A stretch of DNA of 64,000 bases from Clostridia bacterium (GTDB taxonomy: Bacteria; Bacillota; Clostridia; Oscillospirales; CAG-272). Position 1 is the stretch's first letter. The number at the start of each line of letters is the position of its first letter. The translations under genes were made by a program, and so were the position numbers. Shown piece after piece: positions 16,991 to 24,500 of this stretch. A model generated the notes under the pieces. That model did no database searches and was not told the origin of the DNA. It saw only the letters and a list, made by a program, of their open reading frames with translations. Where the stretch lies: contig JAFQPR010000039.1 of NCBI GenBank assembly GCA_017411605.1, positions 1 to 64,000 on the forward strand. Direction: 5' to 3'.

Positions 16991-18214
16991 ATGAGTTATT
17001 TTAAAGTTTTTGGCGGAAAAAGACTTTGCGGAGAAATAGAGCCGAGCGGTTCAAAAAACGCGTCATTGCCTATAATCTTTGCGAGCCTTGCAACCTGCGG
17101 AATATCTGAGCTTAAGAACGTTCCCGATATCGGTGACGTAAGAGTTGCGATTAAGATAATTGAGTCGTTTGGCGCTAAAGTCAAAAGAGCGGGGAATACA
17201 CTCTGTATCGATACAAGAAACGTATTTTACACAATGCCGGATAAGGCGCTGACGTCAAGTATCAGAGCATCTTCTTATCTTATCGGCAGCTGTGTTGCTA
17301 GATTTGGCGTCTTCCATCTGTCGGAATTCGGCGGATGTAATTTCTGTAACAGGCCAATTGATATGCATTTATTTGCCGCTGCTTCATTGGGAGCAGAAAT
17401 AAGCTCGTGCGAGATTTCCGCAATCAGGCTTGCCGGTGCAAAAATATACTTTGATAAGCCTTCGGTCGGCGCAACTATAAATGCATTGATAATGGCACTT
17501 TCCGCATGCGGCGAAAGCGAGATCTTTGGAGCTGCAAAAGAACCGCATGTCAAAGCTCTTGTTGACTATCTTATTTCTGCCGGGGCTGATATAGAAGAAA
17601 TACCATTTGGGTATAAGATACGCAAATCGGAACTTCACGGCGGTACACTGGAAGTCCTTCCCGATATGATAGAGGCGGGTACTTATATGCTACTCGCTCC
17701 GATGACGGAAGGGCGTATAACCGTACGAAATGCTGCAAAGCTTGAGCTTGATAGCTTTTTTGAGACTATTACCGACGCCGGCATTGGTATCAGTATTCAC
17801 GGTGAAGATGTTACCGTTTATGGTGAACCTCAAAGACCGTTTTTAGTAACAACTGCTCCTCATCCCGGTTATCCAACCGATCTTCAACCGCAAACAGCTC
17901 CGCTTATGTCAAAGTATTTTGGCGGAATTATAAACGAAAACGTATGGCAAAGCAGGTTTTCTTACCTAGACTCTCTCGGAGCATTCGGTGTCAGATACAA
18001 AACAATGTCGAGCCGTGCCGAGGTATACCATTCAAAGCTTTATCCTGCGGAAACTTTCGCTCCCGATCTTCGCGGCGGCGCTGCCGCAGTGATGTGCGCC
18101 CTGACTGCACGAGGCGAAAGTACAATAAAAAATGCCGAGATAATACTGAGAGGTTACTCTGATTTTGAGAGTAAGCTCAGACGGCTCGGCGCAAATGTTT
18201 TATATAAGGAATAA
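16991..18214 (+). CDS. murA: UDP-N-acetylglucosamine 1-carboxyvinyltransferase
   Basis: Transfers enolpyruvate from PEP to UDP-GlcNAc, the first committed step of peptidoglycan synthesis. 407 aa, slightly short of the usual 417-430. The catalytic set is visible: K22-N23 in GSKNASLP, SIRAS, the nucleophilic Cys116 in GGCNFCNRP, PTDLQPQ, DLRGGAA and the C-terminal RGY. Several motifs are divergent from the norm (GGCNFCNRP for GGCAIGARP; WQSRFSYL for FENRF), so it may be a second MurA type. Fosfomycin would be expected to target the Cys. The GGAG ribosome site (16978-16981) lies in the loop of a small possible hairpin. A pdxK paralogue follows after 4 bp. Confidence 0.88.
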   Translation: MSYFKVFGGKRLCGEIEPSGSKNASLPIIFASLATCGISELKNVPDIGDVRVAIKIIESFGAKVKRAGNTLCIDTRNVFYTMPDKALTSSIRASSYLIGSCVARFGVFHLSEFGGCNFCNRPIDMHLFAAASLGAEISSCEISAIRLAGAKIYFDKPSVGATINALIMALSACGESEIFGAAKEPHVKALVDYLISAGADIEEIPFGYKIRKSELHGGTLEVLPDMIEAGTYMLLAPMTEGRITVRNAAKLELDSFFETITDAGIGISIHGEDVTVYGEPQRPFLVTTAPHPGYPTDLQPQTAPLMSKYFGGIINENVWQSRFSYLDSLGAFGVRYKTMSSRAEVYHSKLYPAETFAPDLRGGAAAVMCALTARGESTIKNAEIILRGYSDFESKLRRLGANVLYKE

Positions 18215-18218
18215 AAAA

Positions 18219-19058
18219 ATGAAAAGAATAATCACAATTCAGGATATATCATGCGTAGGAAAATGCTCGCTTACCGTTGCATTACCTATAATAAGCGCTG
18301 CGGGCGTTGAGTGTGGAGTAATTCCCACTGCTGTTCTTTCAACGCACACGGCATTTCCCGAGTTTACATTTTGTGACTTGACGGATGAAATAGAACCTAT
18401 CGCTGAAAAGTTTTCAAAGCTTAATATAGACTTTGACGCTATTTACACGGGATATCTCGGATCGGCGCGTCAGCTCGCTTTGGTCGAAAAATTCTTTGAC
18501 GATTTCAAAAAAGAAAAAACCGTAATAGTGATCGATCCTGTTATGGCAGATAACGGTAAGCTTTACCACGGATTCACCGAGGAGTTTGCAGAATCTATGG
18601 CAAAGCTTTGCGGAAAGGCTGATCTTATTATTCCCAATCTCACCGAAGCTTCTTTTATGCTCGGTATAGAATACAATCCCGACTATAATGAGGATTACGT
18701 AAGATACGTTTTGAAAAAACTTACGGGACTCGGATGCAAAAGAGCGGCTCTGACGGGTATCATCCTCAAAGACGGTGAGATAGGTGTGTACTATTATGAC
18801 AGTGTCAGTGATACATATTATTCCTATTTTAACGAGCTTTTACCCGTAAGCTATCACGGAACCGGGGATATCTTTGCCTCTGCTACTCTCGGCGCTCTTA
18901 TGAGAGGACTTTCTTATGAGGATTCGCTTTCTTTAGCAACCGATTATACGCTTGAATGTATGAAATATACTATGAGGGATGAGAACCGTCGCTTCTACGG
19001 TGTCAATTTTGAGGAAGCACTGCCGTTCTATATTTCAAGAATACCTAAGTTGATATAA
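18219..19058 (+). CDS. pdxK: Pyridoxal/pyridoxamine kinase (copy 2)
   Basis: 279 aa from ATG 18219, 8 nt after AAGGA (18206-18210). An upstream in-frame ATG at 18165 lies inside murA and is rejected. It is closely similar to copy 1 along its length (ITIQDISCVGKCSLTVALP, AVLSTHTA, AIYTGYLGS, DPVMADNGKLY, YHGTGDIFASATLGAL with the catalytic Asp). Unlike copy 1 it has no adjacent regulator and lies in an operon with murA, so it may be the constitutive B6 salvage enzyme. Confidence 0.9.
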   Translation: MKRIITIQDISCVGKCSLTVALPIISAAGVECGVIPTAVLSTHTAFPEFTFCDLTDEIEPIAEKFSKLNIDFDAIYTGYLGSARQLALVEKFFDDFKKEKTVIVIDPVMADNGKLYHGFTEEFAESMAKLCGKADLIIPNLTEASFMLGIEYNPDYNEDYVRYVLKKLTGLGCKRAALTGIILKDGEIGVYYYDSVSDTYYSYFNELLPVSYHGTGDIFASATLGALMRGLSYEDSLSLATDYTLECMKYTMRDENRRFYGVNFEEALPFYISRIPKLI

Positions 19059-19138
19059 GATAAGTACCGCAGGGGGATGGTGCGTGTTCTTAAGGACAGT
19101 TTTTGAGTTCAACAGAATATATATCTACCGATAGAAAA

Positions 19139-19435
19139 AGGACGAAGAGTTGTAAAATCTCCTCGTCCGCTTTTCTTTGCAATCACTGCATCTGTGTCCA
19201 CAGATGCTGATTTATCTGGCGATATATTTGCTGTCGCAAACGCGATATATTTTCGCTTGCGCTCAAATGCGATATAACCTCCCTTACGGTCGGTAGCGAT
19301 ATGATATAAATACCTCTCACGCCCGAGAGGGCATATCGCATCGAAGATATATCTCACGCGACACGCGTATATCGCAAATCCCGCGAGGGATTTATATCGC
19401 TGCGTAGTGTACTTAAGGGCACTACGCATATGCAT
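19139..19435. repeat. Palindrome-rich repeat island built on ATATCGC/GCGATAT words
   Basis: The stretch consists of at least five consecutive short hairpins separated by GCGATAT or its complement: a CTGTGTCCACAG stem near 19190-19207, TTTGCTGTCGCAAA near 19227, a CGCTTGCG stem near 19254, CTCTC-x-GAGAG near 19315-19330, and AAATCC-x-GGATTT near 19376-19394. It ends with a CGTAGTG/CACTACG stem (about 19402-19427). A terminator-like hairpin (19140-19168, followed by GCTTTTCTTT) starts it. The 108-codon open frame crossing it on the minus strand is a by-product of the repeats. It looks like a multi-unit extragenic palindromic repeat. Confidence 0.7.
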
Positions 19436-19848
19436 CAGTTCCTTTTTCTGTGTGCATGCTTTGCGGGCTTTCTTTTTGCAATTAAAAACACAAATAGAGT
19501 TACAAGGATAAAGCAGAGCGAGCTCATAAGGCTTCCCGCTGTAATTTTACCGCACCATATTAGTGAAACTGTAAGAAATATAATCAGGTTAAAAAGGGAA
19601 GAGAATAACGGCAAGACGGTTTTCTCTCTTCCGAAAATCTTTGTATTAATAAATATTCCGATGGCACCCGCTATAACAAATGAAAGGATAAAAAGAAGTC
19701 CTTCGTGCGCTGTAGGGTCAGGGGTATTGTATGCGATAATTGCGATAACGAACGACATCGTAATAAACGATACTGCAAGTATCAGTACCCCGAAAATGAC
19801 AGAAGCGACAGGTGATCGCAATTTACTTGTTTTGTGTCTTGTTTTCAT
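19435..19848 (-). CDS. TIGR04086-type small membrane protein
   Basis: 137 aa with four hydrophobic segments (VIFGVLILAVSFITMSFVI, LFILSFVIAGAIGIFI, LFNLIIFLTVSLIWCG, SLCFILVTLFVFLIA) and basic termini. Length, topology and position beside yajC match the TIGR04086 family of Firmicutes; the function is unknown. The ribosome site GGAGG (19858-19862) lies 9 nt before the ATG and inside the 3' arm of a terminator-like hairpin, which may restrict its translation or read-through from yajC. Confidence 0.7.
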   Translation of the reverse strand: MKTRHKTSKLRSPVASVIFGVLILAVSFITMSFVIAIIAYNTPDPTAHEGLLFILSFVIAGAIGIFINTKIFGREKTVLPLFSSLFNLIIFLTVSLIWCGKITAGSLMSSLCFILVTLFVFLIAKRKPAKHAHRKRN

Positions 19849-19851
19849 AAT

Positions 19852-19895
19852 AAAAAGCCTCCGATATGTCTTTTAATAAAGCATATTCGAAGGCT
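19852..19895 (-). terminator. Intercistronic terminator overlapping a ribosome site
   Basis: On the minus strand the arms AGCCTTCGAATATG (19895-19882) and CATATCGGAGGCT (19868-19856) pair and are followed by TTTTT. The 3' arm contains GGAGG, the ribosome site of the TIGR04086 gene. Confidence 0.6.
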
Positions 19896-19915
19896 CTTTA
19901 TTTTATTCAAATTAA

Positions 19916-20335
19916 TTATTTTGCTTCTGTTTCTTCGGAAGCAACCTCTGCTGCAACCTCTTCGGTAGCGGGAGCTTCTGCAACATCTGCATTCTCTTCT
20001 GCCTTTGCTTTCTCTTCAGCGATAACCGCAGCCGCGATATCTGCAGCTTTAACGTCTACGCTTCTGATAGCACCTTTGAGGAAACGAATCTTGGTCTTAT
20101 CTCTTGTTGTTTCAAGAACGAAGGTTTCTCCCTTGATTGAAACGACCTTACCGATAATACCGCCGATAGTAGTAACCTCGTCGCCTACGGCGAGAGCATC
20201 GCGCATTGCGCTATCCTTCTGCTCCTGCTTTTTCTGAGGACGGATCATAAAGAGCCAGAACACCAGAATAACAACAGCGAACATGATAAGCATACCCCAA
20301 GGGCTACCTTCTGTTGCAAGTAAAAAATTGAACAT
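19916..20335 (-). CDS. yajC: Preprotein translocase accessory subunit YajC
   Basis: 139 aa. One N-terminal membrane helix (GMLIMFAVVILVFWLFMI) is followed by the family motif RPQKKQEQK and the conserved VGDEVTTIGGIIGKVVSI core. YajC associates with SecDF at the Sec channel. The last about 45 residues are an Ala/Glu-rich low-complexity tail (ATEEVAAEVASEETEAK) beyond the usual 85-110 aa. Its own promoter lies at 20372-20400. Confidence 0.92.
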   Translation of the reverse strand: MFNFLLATEGSPWGMLIMFAVVILVFWLFMIRPQKKQEQKDSAMRDALAVGDEVTTIGGIIGKVVSIKGETFVLETTRDKTKIRFLKGAIRSVDVKAADIAAAVIAEEKAKAEENADVAEAPATEEVAAEVASEETEAK

Positions 20336-20371
20336 TGAACTTTACCTTTCAAAAAATTGATAACAATAATT

Positions 20372-20400
20372 ATTATACAACGCAAATATTAAAAATTCAA
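20372..20400 (-). promoter_or_regulatory. yajC promoter
   Basis: Minus-strand TTGAAT (20395-20400), 17-bp spacer, TATAAT (20372-20377), about 37 nt upstream of the yajC start. Confidence 0.65.
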
Positions 20401-20434
20401 GAACAAATGAATTTTTTTGAAATAAATGCGTTAT

Positions 20435-23400
20435 TTAATTCTTTTTGCCTAAAAGCTTTTTGTTTTTTTCTGCCTCGTTAACGATTGCGCGGATAACCTT
20501 AGCAGGAGAAGCCCACCAATCGCGGCTCCATACTCTGATGATCGACCAACCTCTGGATTCAAGGAACTGAGGCTTGCAAACGTCACGCTCCATACATGAT
20601 TCCGACGATGCGAAAGCATCTCTGTCAAGCTCAACGCCGACAAGATATCTGTCTGCATCGGAATCGTATACTGCAAGAGAAATTCTGCTGTTGCTGTTAC
20701 CGAGGTTAACGTCAACCTTATAACCCATCTTTTCAAGTCTGTCCTTGATCTGCGTTTCAACGGATATAAGGTTTGCGTAGGTGGATGCTTGCTGCTCGGA
20801 AGGATCAATCTCGGCAAGAATAGCATTGACCTCTTCATTGTCACCCTTCGAAACAGCTCTTACATACGTAAGATATTTACGGAGAAGCTTGGGGCCGAGA
20901 TTCTTTGCAGTATCTACCTTAAGCGCCTCGGGCTCAATACTTGTAACAACAATTATTTTGGATTTTGCTCTCGTTATAGCAACGTTAAGACGGTTTTCGC
21001 CGCCCTCTGCGGAAAGCGAACCGAAGTTTGTATAAATTCTGCCAAGCTCGTTTTCGGCATAACCGATAGAGAAGATTATAATATCGCGCTCATCACCCTG
21101 TACGTTTTCAAGGTTCTTGATGAAGATACTTGTATCCTCTCCGTTTTCTATACGGATTTTTTCCTTAAGAATATGAGAACGGAAATCGTGATCCTTTGAG
21201 CATTCTTTATCTATCATATCAGCAATGCAGGACTGCTGGTCAGCGTTGAAGGTAATGATACCGATGCTTTCGTTGTTCTTTCTTGTACCGAAAATGTTTT
21301 TAAGAATTTCAACAATCTTTTTAGCCTCGGCAACATTCTTTCTGTCTATCCACTTGCCGTTTACCTTGTGTCGCTCGATAGGACGTGATTTGTTATTCCT
21401 TGAAATGTTAGGCGCGATCTGAAGCGTCATACCGTAGAATGCATGGTTAGAGAAGTCGATAAGCTCCTGATTCTTACTACGGTAATGGTAAGTAAGGTTA
21501 GCGCTGTCATATCTTGCAACGGCAAGGTCGAGCAAGCTTTCAACCTCAAGAGCTGCCTGAACAGAGTAATCCTCCTGGTTTTCGGGATCTCCGCCAAGAT
21601 ATCTCTTCATAAAGGTGGTTGAAGGGCGAAGCTGCTTAGCATCTCCCGCAACGACTATGTTTTTACCTCTGTAGATAGAGGGAATAGTGCTCTCTATAAA
21701 TACCTGCGATGCCTCGTCGAAGATAACGAGATCAAAGAGATTCTTAGTAAGTGGTAGGAGATTTGAAACGTTTTCGGGAGAAAGAAGCCAACAGGGGAAG
21801 AGCGTAAGAATGAACTCTCCGTAAACCTCCATACTCTTTCTTATAGGCCAATATTTCTGCTTTTTCGAGATCTGATAAAGATAGTCCTTATTATTAGGTG
21901 CGCTCTCGTAGAGCATATCGTAATCTCGGCTGGTCTTTCCTTCGCATATCTTGGTGGAAACTTCAAGCTGAGCCTGCTTATAACGAGAAATACGCGAGGT
22001 GATGTTCTGGAAGTCTACGATTTTTGAAAGCTCTTCTTTGCATTCATCCTCGTAACGCGCTGCCTCGTGATAAATACGTATTTCGAGAAGCTTAGATATG
22101 ATCTCAACGTAGTTCTGATGGTTTTTGCATATACTGTACGCAAAGTCAAGAATTGCGCTCTTATTTTTATCAAGGCTCGCAAGAAGCTTTGATACGTCGC
22201 GAAGATCAATATAATTTGCAAGGGCATCGCATACGAATCTTATATAAGATGTGTTACCTCTGAGAATGTTATCTATTACAGCCAGATATCCGTCGGGAGT
22301 AAGTACTCTGTGCAAGCAGTCGTATTCTTTTGCGTATGTATCAATAGCAGCACGTGTTTCTTTGATTTTGAGCTTGATTTCCTCAGGCTTAGCTTCGGAG
22401 AACTTGCGTGCAAGTCTTACGACAGCATCGAGATTTTTATCGCTGTCAAGCTCATAATAATAAGCCAAAACTTGACGGTAGAAAGGATACTTAGCAGTAT
22501 TGAAAAGACCCTTTTTTGATTTTTGTAATTCAACAAGTTCGCCCTTTACCTCGCAAAGCGTGTTGGTATCGATATTGGGAAGCATATAATCGATAACCGG
22601 ATTTTTTTCTTTATCCTGAATAAAGTTGTAGTAAAGATCCTCGAGATTTTTTGCTTTGATATCCATAAGCGCTTCGCTGAGCTGCTTATAGTTAAGTGAC
22701 ATTATCTCGGGGCACTCAATGAGCTTTGTATAGATTCCGTAGTCTACGGAGTTTTTCTGAAGCATAGTCGATGAGCTGTACATTTCGGAAAGAGAAAGAC
22801 CAAATGGACGTTTATCGTTGAGAACGTGATAAATTCTATCAAGCTTTGCGGTTTCCTCATCAATCTTATCCTGAAGCTCATTGTATGATGCCTGAAGCTT
22901 ATCAATATCAACTAAGGCGGCAATCATATCCTTCTGGTGCGCGTCAAGACACTTATCATAGAAGGTTTTCTTTTCCTTAGTTTCATCTGTAATGTACATT
23001 GCTTTCTCATTAAGAGGACCAAGACGGTTATAAACAACGTCAAGAGCTGCCTTTTTTTGAGAAATAACAAGAACGCGCTTCTTTTTGCTGAGAGCATCGC
23101 TTATAACGTTAACGATAGTTTGCGATTTACCTGTACCGGGAGGTCCGTAAATAACCATATTACCGCACTCGTCAACACGTCTGACAACCTCCGACTGCGC
23201 GTAGTCGAGCATTTTTACAGTATAACTGTTAGCAGGTGTTTTGCGAGCTTGTTTTTTAGGCTTACTCTTCTTAGGCTTTCCAATACGCAAAAGCTCGGAA
23301 ATCGCATCATTTGTCAAATGCTTCTTTTCAAGAGCACTGTAGTCATTAAATATCGAGTTTGAAAGAGAATATCTCGTAAGAACTGCGGCGTAACGAAGCG

Positions 23401-24196
23401 AGAGTGAGGGCTTTCCGTCAGGTTCCTTGAATCTGCCGTAGTTATATATATTCTTTGATTCGTACTCACTTCCGTCAAACTTGATGTGGAAGGATTCGAG
23501 GTATTTTACGATCGAGCTGATCGTGGGATAAGCCGAAAGATCGTCGAACTCTGTATCCATAAGGTCGACGTTGAGCTTTTTAGACTGAGCGTATGCAAAA
23601 ATAAGAGCTCTGTTTATCTGAATCTTTTCACTTTCGTTAATAGATATCTCAACCGTGTTTTCGTCGGGTATTTCAATTTTAACGGGGAAGAGAAGAAGAG
23701 GAGCTTTGATAGTAGTCTTTGCAGGCCCTTGGTTTATGGTACCGAAAACGAATGGATAACCGATATAAAGCTCGCAGCGTCCGGTTTCCTTTTCTATTTC
23801 CTCTACATCTCGCTTGATTTCTTTTATCTTGGTGATCTCGGCTTCAAGTGCTTTGTTGCTCTCTTCTCGTCTGATTCTGTCATTTTTTTGAGAAGCCTTG
23901 ATGAGATCATCGCCGGTGAGGGTTGATGTATCAAGCTTTCTTTTGTCAAGTTTACTTTGTATATCTAAATTTTCAAGAACGTCCTTCTTTTCCTTATTGC
24001 TGATAAGAGTAAGGGGGAATCTTCTTGTTGTCCAAAGAAATTCAATGAATTCGGCAACCTTGTCGCCACGGCCTTCGAGGATACGACCTATATCATAAGC
24101 GCCTTTTCGTCCAACGCTCTTAAGGTATAAGCATTTGTTGTTTCCGCCGATCTCAATCAAACGCTCTTTGTAATAGGTATATATACCCTTTCTCAT
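20435..24196 (-). CDS. Large SF1 helicase with C-terminal restriction-endonuclease-like domain
   Basis: 1253 aa, cytosolic. The N-terminal third resembles the DUF4011-type region found on large prokaryotic helicases. The SF1 (Upf1/Dna2-like) motor follows: Walker A YGPPGTGKSQT near residue 350, motif II VIFDEASQVF near 800, GDAKQLRPST, a YRSKNQELIDFSN segment, VQGDERDIIIFS, and motif VI RLNVAITRAKSKI. A long helical insert lies between motifs I and II. The last about 120 residues (LVGVELDRDAF, RDVCKPQFLESRGWSIIRVW, SRDWW) match the MTES_1575/Vsr-like nuclease domain that often caps such helicases. Similar architectures occur in defence islands, but a housekeeping nucleic-acid role is also possible. 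GGAGG is 7 nt from the ATG, with its own promoter. No partner gene is seen. Confidence 0.82.
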   Translation of the reverse strand: MRKGIYTYYKERLIEIGGNNKCLYLKSVGRKGAYDIGRILEGRGDKVAEFIEFLWTTRRFPLTLISNKEKKDVLENLDIQSKLDKRKLDTSTLTGDDLIKASQKNDRIRREESNKALEAEITKIKEIKRDVEEIEKETGRCELYIGYPFVFGTINQGPAKTTIKAPLLLFPVKIEIPDENTVEISINESEKIQINRALIFAYAQSKKLNVDLMDTEFDDLSAYPTISSIVKYLESFHIKFDGSEYESKNIYNYGRFKEPDGKPSLSLRYAAVLTRYSLSNSIFNDYSALEKKHLTNDAISELLRIGKPKKSKPKKQARKTPANSYTVKMLDYAQSEVVRRVDECGNMVIYGPPGTGKSQTIVNVISDALSKKKRVLVISQKKAALDVVYNRLGPLNEKAMYITDETKEKKTFYDKCLDAHQKDMIAALVDIDKLQASYNELQDKIDEETAKLDRIYHVLNDKRPFGLSLSEMYSSSTMLQKNSVDYGIYTKLIECPEIMSLNYKQLSEALMDIKAKNLEDLYYNFIQDKEKNPVIDYMLPNIDTNTLCEVKGELVELQKSKKGLFNTAKYPFYRQVLAYYYELDSDKNLDAVVRLARKFSEAKPEEIKLKIKETRAAIDTYAKEYDCLHRVLTPDGYLAVIDNILRGNTSYIRFVCDALANYIDLRDVSKLLASLDKNKSAILDFAYSICKNHQNYVEIISKLLEIRIYHEAARYEDECKEELSKIVDFQNITSRISRYKQAQLEVSTKICEGKTSRDYDMLYESAPNNKDYLYQISKKQKYWPIRKSMEVYGEFILTLFPCWLLSPENVSNLLPLTKNLFDLVIFDEASQVFIESTIPSIYRGKNIVVAGDAKQLRPSTTFMKRYLGGDPENQEDYSVQAALEVESLLDLAVARYDSANLTYHYRSKNQELIDFSNHAFYGMTLQIAPNISRNNKSRPIERHKVNGKWIDRKNVAEAKKIVEILKNIFGTRKNNESIGIITFNADQQSCIADMIDKECSKDHDFRSHILKEKIRIENGEDTSIFIKNLENVQGDERDIIIFSIGYAENELGRIYTNFGSLSAEGGENRLNVAITRAKSKIIVVTSIEPEALKVDTAKNLGPKLLRKYLTYVRAVSKGDNEEVNAILAEIDPSEQQASTYANLISVETQIKDRLEKMGYKVDVNLGNSNSRISLAVYDSDADRYLVGVELDRDAFASSESCMERDVCKPQFLESRGWSIIRVWSRDWWASPAKVIRAIVNEAEKNKKLLGKKN

Positions 24197-24248
24197 TATT
24201 TTCCTCCAAAAAGATTATTTTAAATGTATAAAAAGCATATCACAATAT

Positions 24249-24278
24249 ATTATAGCACAACGGATATCAAAAAGTCAA
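24249..24278 (-). promoter_or_regulatory. Promoter of the helicase-nuclease gene
   Basis: Minus-strand TTGACT (24273-24278), 18-bp spacer, TATAAT (24249-24254). Confidence 0.75.
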
Positions 24279-24429
24279 CGGCAAAAAAACAAAAAATGCA
24301 ATAAAAATCTACACGGTATGCCACTAAATGAATAAAACTGAGTTTAGTTAATGGATATGTCGATAAAGTGTATGAAATGATTGTACAAAAGATACAAAAT
24401 CAAGCTTCAATTTTTGCCATATTGACAAG

Positions 24430-24458
24430 TTGATTTTTTATTTTTTTAATGATATAAT
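24430..24458 (+). promoter_or_regulatory. Promoter of the 768-aa secreted protein gene
   Basis: TTGATT (24430-24435), 17-bp T-rich spacer, TATAAT (24453-24458). The 303-bp gap 24197-24500 holds this and the divergent helicase promoter and nothing else that I can see. Confidence 0.6.
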
Positions 24459-24500
24459 ATAAATGAATAAAAAAATGCAAATATTTTTTAGGAGATAACT

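Noticed and set aside
19109..19435. 108-codon minus-strand open frame
   Set aside because: Entirely made of the palindromic ATATCGC repeats; low-complexity reading, no ribosome site.
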